Positions 19,240 through 30,362 of a DNA stretch of 64,000 bases are shown here, piece by piece. The first letter of the stretch is position 1, and each line of letters opens with the position of its first letter. The stretch spans positions 24,201,322 through 24,265,321 of the forward strand of contig NC_134516.1 of NCBI RefSeq assembly GCF_027942865.1. Reading direction: 5' to 3'. The notes beneath the pieces are model-generated. The model was given only the letters and a program-made list of their open reading frames with translations. It searched no databases and was not told the origin of the DNA. The DNA comes from Odontesthes bonariensis. Taxonomy: Eukaryota; Chordata; Actinopteri; Atheriniformes; Atherinopsidae. The translations under genes were made by a program, and so were the position numbers.

Positions 19240-19575
19240 GTGACTGAGTGTAACAGACAGAGAGACGGTACAAAGCAGCAGATGGACAGAGAAACTGTGC
19301 CGAGTGTCAAGGTCAAAGATACTCTTGTGCTTGGAGACGGAGCCATATCTAATATAAACATAAACAGAATGGTTACATGCAGCTATCCAAGTGCCACTGT
19401 CTCTGACATCACAAGATTACTACCTGAGGTGCTGGCAAAACACCAAGGGGTGAAACAGCTGACTGTGCACGTGGGTGCAGTGGACATCAGAGAGAATCAG
19501 TCTGAAATCTTAAAAAAAGACTTTGAGAAACTATTTGAGAGTCTTGATAAAGTGGCGGTACCAACATTCACCTAG
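19240..19575 (+). pseudogene. SGNH-esterase-like LINE ORF1 fragment
   Basis: 111 codons with 'KVKDTLVLGDGAISNI', 'SYPSATVSDITRLLPEVLAK' and 'QLTVHVGAVDIRENQSEIL'. These follow the SGNH/GDSL esterase blocks known from ORF1 of CR1-like fish LINEs, where block I reads GDS and block III has GTND. Here GDS has become GDG and the later catalytic residues are absent, so it is inactive. The ORF stops before the C-terminal half of the domain. Related sequence also lies left of the MITE (about 18290-18430). Confidence 0.6.
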
Positions 19576-19992
19576 TCCCTCTTCAAATTTGACTTTAATT
19601 CAACAAAAACTGAGTATTTTGTACAGGTTTTTCTAAGGATAGGACCAGGCGTGCCAAAGCTGTGCCAAAGCTGTGCCATTTGGAGAGCCTCGGGGAAAAA
19701 AGGCTGCCATTCCTGAACGCTTCAACATACAGTCATGATCTTGGGCTTTAATGAAAGGTTACACTTGGGACTGTCTCATCTCACATCCAGATCCTCTGTG
19801 AGAATTACTGACAAAGAGAAACGGAAGCACAAACACATTTTGTCTACAACCAGAGCTTTGTGCATGCAATAAAAGTCCAAACAAATAGTTTGTTCTAAAT
19901 GCAATTAGTTTATATACATAAATAATGACATAGCAAACCACACTGAACAGTATTTACAATTTGTATTAACATTTTTTGCTGTTGGCAACATG

Positions 19993-20360
19993 CTAATCAT
20001 TGTAGCGGTCTCTGCCTGGCACAAAGAACAGGGCCACATCACATGTGGCACACTTCACAGGAGTCTTGGTCTGGCAGTGTCTGCACCTCAAGCATCCAGC
20101 TGTGCTGCGTCCTGATGTGTGCACAGGTTTGTGATGACTGGCAAGAAATGGTCCGGATTCAGCTGTGGTGCTACCCTGCCTCTGCCAACTCCAAGGCTAA
20201 GGTCTCCCTGAATGCCTTCTGGTGCAAATGAACCTCACCTCTGCTTCTGCCATGTTCTTTGTGCAAAATGCATTCACAAAAGCAATGTCCATGAAGTGGA
20301 ACAAGAAAGTCTACTTCTGTGTTTTGTGCAAGACCTTCAAGTATCTTATCAGGCCATCTG
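19993..20360 (-). pseudogene. piggyBac-family transposase C-terminus (PGBD-like relic)
   Basis: Minus-strand frames give 'FFHFMDIAFVNAF' (the end of the catalytic domain), then in another frame 'HQKAFRETLALELAEAG', and finally 'CRHCQTKTPVKCATCDVALF', the C-terminal cysteine-rich zinc-binding domain of PGBD4-like transposases, ending at a stop at 19995-19993. The frame breaks make it a pseudogene. Terminal repeats and TTAA sites were not located. Confidence 0.65.
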
Positions 20361-20559
20361 ATAGGTCAACTCTCCCCATTATTTGAATCAATAATGCTTG
20401 TTAGATGGTCAAAGTGAAGGACACACTCACCATCACTTGCACCTATGCACAAAAAAAATTGCAACATTAAATTGCATATATAAGAATAATTGTTTCTTGC
20501 CAGACCTTGGCACCAATCATTGATATATACGCAGACAGTGGAAAAAAAAAGAAGAAAAT

Positions 20560-20905
20560 TCCAATTCCAAGTCAAATTCATTGTAATCATAATCCAATTT
20601 ATTAAATTCAAAATGAGTTCAATTCAAACATACAGAGCCAATTCAAAAACTATTTCCTAGCTAAGGAAATCAAAAGATTGCACCGAAACGTCTTGTTGAT
20701 CCAATCCCCCGTCCTGAGCATGCATGAGGCAACTGTGGAGAGAAACAACTCCCTTTGAACAGGGAGAAACCTCCATCAGAACCAGAACCAGGAAGGGCGG
20801 CCATCTGCCTCGACCAGTTGAAGGTTGAGAGGACAGGAAAGAGGGGACAACAAGCACCATAACATCAGGCCAGGGATACCTGCTGAGAAAGAGAAACACA
20901 ACTTA
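20560..20905 (+). repeat. Dispersed fish repeat (TTCAATTC block plus conserved GC-rich block)
   Basis: The first part (to about 20690) is a diverged copy of the block at 42850-43000, including AAAACTATTTCCTAGCTAAG. The second part (GGGAGAAACCTCC...GGGCGGCCATCTGCCTCGACC) belongs to a very common interspersed fish repeat. No coding sense found. Confidence 0.6.
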
Positions 20906-20913
20906 ATGACAAC

Positions 20914-21343
20914 TGTTGTGGAAGTTTTTCTTTCCTTCGTATTACCTCTGATGAGAAATTAAATATAGACCTCTCTTTTTTCTGCCAGCCGGCCAAGTTT
21001 TTATTTTTCTTCTGTAGGAGAGGTCAATCCAACACCACTCAGCGGTTATGGTGAAGAAAGACCCACGACAAAGGGAAGCTAAAACATTTATACCTGAGGA
21101 AGGGGCTTTGTTCTTTGGGTGTCTTACCACACCCCCGGGGGAACATGATGCAGGATGTGTTCTTGATGTGATTGAGAGACAAACAGTTAAAACAATTATT
21201 GTGTCTGGGTGTTAATTAAGAGGCAAATAGTTAAACACAATTATTGTGTCTCTGTGAGGCAAATGGTTAATGCAGATGGGAAAGCCTGTTGTGGGGGTTT
21301 CTAAAGCAGTTTTTAGAGACATAGAATTCACCATTACACAACA
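20914..21343. mobile_element. Possible solo LTR (fossil), ~430 bp
   Basis: Bounded by TGTTGTG and CACAACA, a 7-bp inverted repeat with TG...CA ends. It contains two similar AAACAATTATTGTGTCT words. No matching target duplication was found, so the call is tentative and the family unassigned. Confidence 0.3.
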
Positions 21344-21942
21344 ATAATGTCATATGAGGAAATAAAAGGGGGGAAAAAAGAGAGCAAAGTGAGAAAATGT
21401 GTGACATAGGAGGACCCCCAGCAGTCTAGGAAAAAAATGCTATGATGCCAAGACAATTTAGCATTTTTACTCATGTCATCAAACTGAATCAATAATATTC
21501 AACTAACAATATTTTAATCCCAGTGAATTAATGTAAAAATAGAATTTCTAATTGTGTATGCTGCTGATATCCCTCTAGTGGTCGGTCACATTGTGTAACT
21601 CTACCACTCTACATGAAACAAGTGCTCAAAAAAGATGCAGAAACATCTTAATGTTTTGTGATTTCTTTTATTTTCATACAAGTTAGCAATAAAAAACATT
21701 TTTATTGTTCAGTTAGAGAGAAAATACACTAATTATAGTTATCTGAACATCACAATAGTACAGATAGATGAAGCTGCATTTTTTTATACTGACCAACAGC
21801 AGCACGAATCAGCACTTATAGTTTACAACTTAGTATTAGATATGTTTGTCAGATCCTTAAATGAGGATGAAAACTGATTTGCAGATCATTCTACAGCTTG
21901 TTGCCTGACTTGGATAGTTGACTCTAAACACAAAACAAATCC
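21344..21942. other. No recognisable gene
   Basis: AT-rich sequence, probably the 3' UTR and downstream flank of the B30.2 exon at 21943 (minus). No ORF, RNA or repeat recognised. Confidence 0.5.
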
Positions 21943-22648
21943 CTATAGATCACATATAGACAAAGAGGAACCCATTCTTAACCCAAATCCAAGATGCAGA
22001 GGTTCTTCAGTGAATGATGTGTTGAAGGTGTGGAGGTGGATCAGTGTGTCAGAGGAGACTCTGTAGAAGGACAGAGTGCCAGCAGGACGGTCCACATACA
22101 CTGCTGCTCTGTTAGAGACAGAGGAGGAGGTTTGGACGAGTGTTTGCTGGTTGTTATGCCAGACAGAGAAACGATCAGCATAGCAGTACAGACACCAGGA
22201 CTGACTATTTTCTCCGAACCTGCTGTCAACACCCCCTCCTCGCCTGCTGATTCCTCTGTATGTCACAGCTAACAGGAGATCTCCCTTTCTCTCGACCTCC
22301 CAGTAACACCGACCAGTCAGAACATTTCTACACAGCAACTGAGGGCAGTCATCAAATCTGTCTGGATGATCAGGATATGACTGATCCTCCTTCACACATG
22401 TCACCTTCCTGCTGTTGTCAGACAGTTTCAGGTTTCTGTTCACTGTGTTTGTGTCGATTGTGAGTTGACAGGAATCTGATGGAGACAACAAACACAATCC
22501 AGCTGCAGTTATTGATCCATCATCTGTTCACTTTGATCAATGAGTGATGCGACAGTGTGAAGATGGTTGGATGTCATGAATCAGATGAAGAACACACTTA
22601 CACTTCCTCAGACCTGGTGTCAACCATCGTTCTCCAGCAGGCTCCACC
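21943..22648 (-). pseudogene. NLRC3-like B30.2 (PRY-SPRY) exon pair, orphan 3' end of an NLR gene
   Basis: Two minus-strand exons. 22648-22602 (47 bp, 'VEPAGERWLTPGLRK') and 22475-21943 are joined in phase to give '...LRKY SCQLTIDTNTVNRNLKLSD', the junction typical of fish NLRC3-like (FISNA-NACHT-LRR-B30.2) proteins. The PRY part has 'PDHPDRFDDCPQLLCRN' and the SPRY part 'GRCYWEVERKGD', 'SWCLYCYADRFSVWHNN' and 'AAVYVDRPAGTLSFYRVSSD'. The frame is open and ends at a normal stop. B30.2 domains bind partner or pathogen proteins in innate sensing. No LRR, NACHT or FISNA exon is found upstream within the available minus-strand space before unrelated repeats, so it is an orphan fragment or the last exons of a gene broken by insertions. 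Confidence 0.8.
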
Positions 22649-23051
22649 CTGAAAGAAGGAGGGGGGTCAGAATGAATTCCAGTCCTGGTTAATGTGACAA
22701 TACCCCATATTAACAGTCTGAAAGGCCATCAGCTATTCTCAGCACAACAAAAGAACAAGAAGTTGCATTTCTGTTGTCAACCAAAAAAATCAAACATCAC
22801 TGCATTTTGTTTGATAAAAACTAGAAATGAGAGTCCACATTGTTGCTCAGCACAGCTTCCTTCATTAGTCACCGGCTTCACACAGCTACAGTAGCATTTT
22901 AAAAATATTTACAGACCGAAAATAATTTCCCATTTTGAAGAACTGAACAGGTATTTAAATCTGTCTCTCCAACTTGCACACTGGAGGTGAAATTAGCAGA
23001 GATGTGTACATTTAAATGACATCTCTGCAACAAAGCCAGTGGTTTTACTGC

Positions 23052-23373
23052 TGTCATGATCCATAAGTTTAGTGTTTGGAATTTGTCTCCGTTTTGGTTC
23101 ACTTCCTGCCCTGAGTGACCTGGATTCCATTCCTGATTAACAATCACCTGTCTTTGTTTCCCCGTCACTCTGTCAGTATATTTAACCCCAGGTTTTAGTT
23201 ATTTCTCGTTGGATCATCGTTTCATGTCATCAGCATTTTCTCCATGGACTCTCAGTGTGTTTCTATGTGTCCTCAGTCTGTTTTGTTAAATTAAATGCCT
23301 CAAAGACTGTCTCCAGTCTTCAGTTCCTTCTTCTTCGTTCTGGATTTGTGTTTGCTTCCTTATAACCATGACA
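23052..23373 (+). mobile_element. Solo LTR (fossil), ~320 bp, gypsy-like
   Basis: Ends TGTCATGATCC and AACCATGACA (TGTCATG/CATGACA inverted repeat), flanked by ACTGC and AGTGC, an imperfect 5-bp duplication. A TATA-like TATATTTAA and an ATTAAA signal are placed as expected for a plus-strand LTR. Confidence 0.55.
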
Positions 23374-23457
23374 AGTGCCTTTAAAATGAATATTTGGTGG
23401 TCCAGAAAACAAATAAAATCAGTATAATTAGACCTGAAACAAACTGATCAAGGTTAA

Positions 23458-24047
23458 AGGGGAACTCCGGGGCATTTGAAGCGCATTTCCATTGCTAGAG
23501 GTTGTCAAATACTGATAGTAGGACACAGACAGGTGCAAATCTGTGCTCCCTGTGTGGAGATCGCGCTGTTCGCTTAGCCTGTCATGCGAGGCTAATACGT
23601 GGTGGCTAGGGGCAAGCGCTAACCCTTCCACGTAAAACAACAACTTGCACACTGCAGAAACGTCACACCACTTTATAAACCATCCGACAATAAAGTCACA
23701 AGCCTTACCATCAAAACCATATGCATGGTTCTCACATTACTGGCATGGGGACGTTACAAAACAACTTTATAAACAGCATGTAACTCACTGGTTAGTTGTA
23801 CGCTCGCGCATGTGAAAGCCCAAAAGAGTCAGTGGACGATACTCCCATATACAAAACAATTATCTTCTCTAGAAAAACTGCGTTCAAGTATTTAAAACAT
23901 TACAACAATACATGCCCAGTAATATTGTTGTAATGTTTTAAATACTTGAACGCAGTTTTTCTAGAGAAGATAATTGTTTTGTATATGGGAGTATCGTCCA
24001 CTGACTCTTTTGGGCTTTCACATGCGCGAGCGTACAACTAACCGGTG
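23458..24047. mobile_element. TTAA-site fold-back element with a 125-bp-arm palindrome, right side incomplete
   Basis: The left end follows TTAA (23454-23457) and reads AGGGGAACTCCGGGGC, resembling the end of the fold-back element at 35889. At its centre, arms 23786-23910 and 23923-24047 are inverted repeats of 125 bp with a single mismatch and a 12-nt spacer. The right arm stops there, abutting L2 sequence, and about 330 bp of the expected right arm are missing. Confidence 0.7.
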
Positions 24048-24524
24048 TGCAAGATACAGAATAGATTTTAAAGTTCTGCTGCTCGTCTACAAATCACGGA
24101 ATGGTTTAGGTCCAGAATACATGAATGACATGCTAGCAGAGTATAAACCCAGCAGAGCTCTGAGATCTGCTGACTCAGGTCAGATAGTGGAGCCCAGAGT
24201 TCAAACTAGACACGGTGAAGCAGCTTTTAGCTGTTATGCTGCACACAACTGGAACAAACTACCAGCAGAACTGAAATCAGCCACAACTGTAAGCACTTTT
24301 AAATCCAGGTTAAAAACATTTCTCTTTCGGTGTGCTTATGGTTGAGTTTATATCTTTCTTTTTCCCCTCTTCTTTGATTGCTTTTAACTGTGTTTTTAAT
24401 TTTTATTCTATTTTTTTCTCTTTAAATTGCTGCTTTATGCTGTTCTTTTAAATGCCTTGTCTTTATGTAAAGCATATTGAGGTGCCTGTGGTATGAAATG
24501 CGCTATGTAAATAAAGATGCCTTG
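24048..24524 (+). mobile_element. L2-clade LINE 3' end
   Basis: Encodes the C-terminal tail common to fish L2-like LINEs: 'RYRIDFKVLLLVYKSRNGLG', 'EYMNDMLAEYKPSRALRS', 'NWNKLPAELKSATTVSTFKS' and a stop at 24343. A 3' UTR ending ATGAAATGCGCTATGTAAAT follows. The part upstream is replaced by the fold-back palindrome. Confidence 0.8.
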
Positions 24525-26718
24525 TGTAGCAGTCACAGTGCCGTGTGGATTAAGAGTTTTTCAAACTTTGACAAAACCAACATTCCTGTGGGGGATGTTT
24601 ACGTATGTGGATATAAACCAGATCTTCATTTTCTTTCCACAAAGGAAAAAGAGACAGAAACTGCCTAATTTACAACACCCTTAAGAGCTTTTGGGGAGTC
24701 GAACTCACTCTTAGAAAAGTGGGAGACTTACTATCTTATCTAGACCATAACTCGAAAGTTGACACTTTAACACCCCTTTTCACCAGCAAACCGACCAGAT
24801 GGCTACACATGAACTGAGAAGACTCACTTTTAGTCAAATCTTAAAACTATATTAAATGTGTTTGATAACCGTGTACAATTTCTTTCAGGTTTCCAGCTTG
24901 ATCACAAGACGCATATAGAGACAATTTGTACGATTCTGGCTTAAATATTGACAAAGAACTGATTTTGGTGGAAAATGCCCAACCTGCCTGATGGAACCAC
25001 ATTGCCCCCTAGTGGTCTGCAGTGTTGATTAGTTGAACATTTAAATCCCAGAGGACTCAGTAAAATGGACAATGTATATGCAACAATTTAACTTTTAACG
25101 ATGTCCCTTCGGTATCTATTTGGTATTTGTTTGGTGTCCCCATTGTTAGAATTAGCATTGTGTGACTCACTATTCATACGTCACGATTTCATAGATATTC
25201 ATCTGAATTTTGAAAGTCATAATTGTCTTTATCATGTGTGTTATTTTGATGTCTTTATATTACAAGTCTATGTTATATCTTTAATCTGCATATCTTAACA
25301 AGATGTGGTGTTTTCAGAATCACCGAGACAAATGTTCTATGAGATGGGAGTAATGGAGAAACACAGAGTTCTTTGTCTCATCCAGAAATCCCCCTATAGC
25401 ACAGATCACCTTACAGAGACATGCACACAGTTCAAGCATGTCATTGGCTGAAAAAGTAGTGTAAGCCCCGCCTCCGAGAGTCAAAACCCGGAACCGCGGA
25501 AAACACACGCTCTCTCTTGCCTTCTTGCCTCTCTCGTTTCTTGCCTCTTGTTGTTTTCCAGAAGCACGCTCTTGTTTTCAGAGGGAGAACAGGTCAGAGA
25601 AGAACAATGGAGAATTGATCAGATGAGTTGCTCAGAGAGATTTGAAGAGCACGGAAAGATGAGAGTATGAGCCGTGGAGAAGACGACGGAGGGGAGGAAG
25701 GAGAAGGACGGAGCAGGACCCAAAGAAAGACGAAGAAGACCCGAACAAAGAAACAGATTGAAATACTCTGAAGATGCACGTTTTACGTGTTTTTGTTCGT
25801 CCCTCGCCATCCACGTCCTTCTACGTCGCACGTCCTAACCTCCGCTGTTTCACGCCATCATCACCTTTTCCTACCAAGAAAGCCAACTCCAAGCAACCTT
25901 TTATTAATCTTCTGTGAACTTAAGTTCACTTCATCAGAGAAGCAACGGACCCACTGACACTCAAAAGATTCGATCAGCTAACCACAGTCCTCGGCACCAT
26001 CGTTTCGGTTTCCCGGTGAAAGAAGCAACTGAGAAGTCCGCTAAAGTCAGCAACCACAGCCAGGAAGGCCCAGAGAGCGGAAGAGAAATCCACTCGGACC
26101 CCGCGTGGCCGCTGCCGCGAACCGACTGAACAGAACTTCAGCACAGTAAGACCGACCCGTTTTCACCTTAAAGTGGGTTTGATGGATGTCTCGAGGCTTT
26201 CACAGAATGATAAATTAATCCGAAATGTCAGTGTTTAGATTCAAATAGTCAGCCAACCCAAACTATTTGAATAAATCCAGTAACTCTCCATTCCCCATAT
26301 TTTATTTTATATTCACTAAGCGTTGTATATAATCACCCATATTCCATGCATCTCCTGTTTGTTTAAAGGTTCATGTCTAAGATCATATCATTGTAATAAA
26401 CAGCTCATATATCTATATATATGTTATAATCACAGATTGTGTCGTATGCTTTCTTTACGTAATGTCTGTCCAACCAAACGAGAACTTCACGAAAGTAGCG
26501 AGATATGAGACTGAATATTAATTGAATATTAATCGAAAGATTAATTCAACACCAGGATCGTAAGATTTCGAACAGTTTTCCTACCTGACTGTGACTTAAA
26601 TTAAGTTAAAACCTAGGTGGGTGGTGCCCTGAATTCGAGGTAAGGTTTATTTGAGACTGTAAGAACATCTCATAAATCCTTATATTTAATACGTATATAA
26701 ATACCCGGTAACGCTACA

Positions 26719-28373
26719 TATTTTTGGTGCGCCGTGCGAGGCGTTTTACGGTAGACTGACTTACGTGAAGGAAAGCATAAACATGATATTGGCTGGTTCA
26801 TTATCTGTGTGTGAGCAATGCAAGCAGTCGCTGTGTCTGTCTTTATAAACTTAGAATGACTAAAAGCACTTTATCAGAGTAATCGTGGACGCATGATAAC
26901 TCTCCAAATCCGTGGGTGCGCAATATTAATTGCACACCGCAGAAGAGCAGCCAGCAGCCCAGCTGTCGCTGTTTCCTCCCAGAATAAAGATTGCATGCAC
27001 AGCGCAAGAACGCTGAATTTAAAGGCCTGGCCGTAGTTGCGAGTTTCCAACACGGTTGATTTGATTTTTATGAGTATCACAAATTCAGCCGCGAGTCCCG
27101 GCGAATTTAGTCAACTCAGAGCCTCCTCAAACACAGGAGTTTTGATCCGCTGTAATCTTGCAGCCGGACATAAAAAAAAGCATCAAGGTGCTATATTGAA
27201 ACCCCATGAAGTGGGGGAGCGAGTTTAAACGTTGTTTAACGGAGCGTTGTGACGCCTAAAATAAAGTAATACAGATTACTTATTGAAAGTTAAAGCTGCT
27301 GAGCTTAACTGAATGAGTCAGAGCCGTCGCTCCTGATAAAATAAATGAATAAAATAAATAAATAAAATACACACGGTCACAAAACGTGATCGCATGAATG
27401 ACTTAAACAGTCAATTGTTTTTGTATTATTGAATAAACGACCGCAACGCCGTGTCTGTTGAACCCAGTTGAAAAAAAAAAACTGAGGGTGTGTTTAATTT
27501 TAAAATGCTTACAAGCCCTAACTAAAATAATATACGGCAGTAGTGGACAGACCAATTTTGCTGCAGAAAAATTGAGTTGGTGACTCTATTTGTTGTTATT
27601 ATCAAAGTTGGTGACTTTTAGAAGCATTCTGAACTGAGGCCGCCGTGTCTCAAGCATTGTGAGTTTGGCAAAGCTGTGTTTAAAAGTTTGTGAGCAAACT
27701 GCAACATCGCTTGTGCACTGTCTGTGAGAGAAGTTAACCCTCTCATTCCCCAGGGGAAATGAGGCGAATTCACTGAATCCTTGAAGGACTATTGGTGGGC
27801 GGTGCTAGAAATCGTCACCAGTGACGTCACTCCTTCCTCCCTTCTCTCAAACCCGCCCACTTGAAGCTTTTTGACATGTGAGCTGCTCAGGATCACATTA
27901 AATAGGATCACAAAGAAAGCTGATCATTTTGCTTGGTACTAACGAATACCAGCTATATTTGAATATTCTTTAATGCATTTGAATTAATTGTTTGACATAA
28001 ACAATACCAACTTTGTTATTTGGAAACATTAATTGAAGCTAATTTATCTCAAATGTGTGTCTTTCACCAAATCAGATTACCTTAACAGGAACTGATTATA
28101 AGACACTAAGGCTTAAAGAAAACAACAGCCAAGAGCTTGTATGTTCCCTTTTGTGTTAGCATTAATGTTTTCCCTCTTTTTACCATAACGGTTAATGATA
28201 AGCTTCTAAATTAAATGCATTTCTTCCAGTTTTGAGTAAAATAACACAGTCGTGTTTATTTTAACATCATTCCTTATTTGTTTCTCAAGTAAACAAATTC
28301 AAAAGGAAGAAATTAATTTCAGGAGAACAATCCTTATTCCCAACTACCTTCACATTAACCCAACTATTTTCCC
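26719..28373 (+). other. Leader region of the LTR element
   Basis: Between the left LTR and the gag-like ORF. It starts TATTTTTGGTGCGCCGTGCG, where a tRNA primer-binding site would be expected, though no tRNA match was identified. No ORF of note. AT-rich toward the gag start. Confidence 0.5.
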
Positions 28374-30362
28374 TTGTTCCAAACTCAAACTTATTTTCAG
28401 AAAGAACCCTTTCTGAGTCAAGTGAAAAACAAGATGATGGACTTAACAAAACAGTTGATACTGGGTTATGCCTTAAAGAAAAGATGCATTAAAACACCTG
28501 AAACAGAGCAAATCAGTTTAAAGCCATCGGCTGAGACAAAAGCTAAAAAGCCCAAAGAAGAATCTCTGACCAAAATGTTAAGTAGTCTAGCTGTGGTGTT
28601 CGTTAAACATGCACACCAAGTGATGGAACAAGCCGCTGACAAACTTAAAACTCGGTCACAGAAAAAGCCACAGTTACAGGAGGAAACCAAATTCCTCCAA
28701 CACCAACTTAAAGCCACTGAGAGGGCATCCAGCCAAGCTAATGCCCAAGTAACAGAGTTAACAACACAGGTTGAGAACTCAAACCAACAAATTATTCAAC
28801 TCAATGAAAACAACAAAAAGCTTGAACAGCTACTTCAAAACTGCCAACAAGAGTTGATTTCAACCCAAGTCCAACTGAAGAAGGTGGACCAAGCACAAAA
28901 ACAGTCCCAGCAATCTCTACACGTGGTCCTGCAGAAAATGCAGGATTTAACAGTCAAAGTGCCAACTGATGACAAGCATCTTAATGTTGAGCAGGAACAA
29001 ATGCAGCTGTTGACAGAACAGCTAAGCAAAGCTAAGGATGAGCAAAACGCCGCTCATCCACAGCAGGAACACCTATCAGATAAACCAGAAGGTGTTGAGA
29101 TAGACCTACGTCAGTCTTTGGAGACGGGACATGAACAGGAAACACATGGCTTCCCCCAGGAAGACACAGGGAACCCTTTTCCTGAAGTGAAAACAGCCTA
29201 CAAGAGCTCAATTGTTTCACCCCCGTCTTCAACGACAACAAATTCTTTCAGATCTGAAAAGATCGTTTATGATCCAGGTAAACCGGATCAATCATTTCCC
29301 ACTCTAAAACCCCAAGTTCCACAAGCTCCTTCTGACGAAGAGCTTGACAAAATTGCTCGCCATGTGCCCAGATTCGAACCGACTCTTGGGACGCCACATG
29401 ACACCCGAGCATATTTGGACGACATTGATTTCTACCTGCGAAGGTTTCCAAACGCATCAGTTAACAACAAATTCTACTTGATTAAGGTTACATCTAGCCG
29501 CGAAGTCAGTAGATTCATTGAACGTCAACCCGATTACATCCGGAACGACTATACACTCCTCTGCCAAACACTCGAACGCGAGTTTTCAGACGAGCTGACC
29601 CCATCTGGCTTAACCGCTGCCATGATGGTTAAACAAGGACGGAATGAGCTGCCTCAGCAGTATTATTACCGCCTCCTCAAAGCTTATTTTGGTTTCAGCA
29701 ACAAGGTAGGAATGGAGGAAGACATGAGTTTCAAAACTCTTTTCCTTCAAAACCTCCATCCAACTACCAGCTATCACTTAGGAGTTATAGCTAACCCTCA
29801 CACTGCTACCATTCAGCAGCTACGTGAATGGGCCAGTCTAGGTTTCCAAAAACATAGAAAAGCTAAACAGCCAGAACCCATCACCACACAGACCCAGAAC
29901 CCTGGTTCTTGGTCCCCAGAGTTAGAAGTGGGACAAAGTGGCAGACCTCCAGCAGAGGTCCCCCACTGGCCACATTCTCAACGGCCTAAGAAAGGCTCCA
30001 AACACAACTATTCTAAATCCTCATGGCCCAGCCATGAACCAACTCACTGCCACAGTGAAAACCACAGTGTTCATTCAAACCCGCAAAAAGACATGTCTTT
30101 TCAAAATCGACATGACCAGCAGTCTGCTCAAAACCGCAACTGCAATTATAGACTTCGGTCTCGCTATAAACCATCACACACTGCATGGTCACAACCATCA
30201 CCAGATCAGAAAACAACTGAGATGAGCAGAGTCATCGACAAGGACCACATCAAATCTCAGCAATGGTCTAGTGAAATAAGTGCCATTAGTCAAGATGATA
30301 TTGATAGCCTGAAAAGTCTGCTACTAAAAGAAAAGAAAAAGTTCAGAACCCAACCGTGCTAA
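28374..30362 (+). CDS. Gag-like protein of the LTR element (fossil), 662 aa, reads whole
   Basis: An open frame with an N-terminal Lys-rich region and a long Gln-rich coiled coil (about residues 90-230), then a capsid-like core (about 325-500) with 'VPRFEPTLGTPHDTRAYLDD', 'EREFSDELTPSG' and 'GRNELPQQYYYRLLKAYFG'. That order resembles the retrotransposon gag domain. The C-terminal about 150 residues are basic and rich in His, Ser and Pro, likely RNA-binding, without a clear CCHC knuckle. In the family such proteins build the particle that packages the RNA. It could be mobilised only with help from another element. Confidence 0.7.
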   Translation: MFQTQTYFQKEPFLSQVKNKMMDLTKQLILGYALKKRCIKTPETEQISLKPSAETKAKKPKEESLTKMLSSLAVVFVKHAHQVMEQAADKLKTRSQKKPQLQEETKFLQHQLKATERASSQANAQVTELTTQVENSNQQIIQLNENNKKLEQLLQNCQQELISTQVQLKKVDQAQKQSQQSLHVVLQKMQDLTVKVPTDDKHLNVEQEQMQLLTEQLSKAKDEQNAAHPQQEHLSDKPEGVEIDLRQSLETGHEQETHGFPQEDTGNPFPEVKTAYKSSIVSPPSSTTTNSFRSEKIVYDPGKPDQSFPTLKPQVPQAPSDEELDKIARHVPRFEPTLGTPHDTRAYLDDIDFYLRRFPNASVNNKFYLIKVTSSREVSRFIERQPDYIRNDYTLLCQTLEREFSDELTPSGLTAAMMVKQGRNELPQQYYYRLLKAYFGFSNKVGMEEDMSFKTLFLQNLHPTTSYHLGVIANPHTATIQQLREWASLGFQKHRKAKQPEPITTQTQNPGSWSPELEVGQSGRPPAEVPHWPHSQRPKKGSKHNYSKSSWPSHEPTHCHSENHSVHSNPQKDMSFQNRHDQQSAQNRNCNYRLRSRYKPSHTAWSQPSPDQKTTEMSRVIDKDHIKSQQWSSEISAISQDDIDSLKSLLLKEKKKFRTQPC

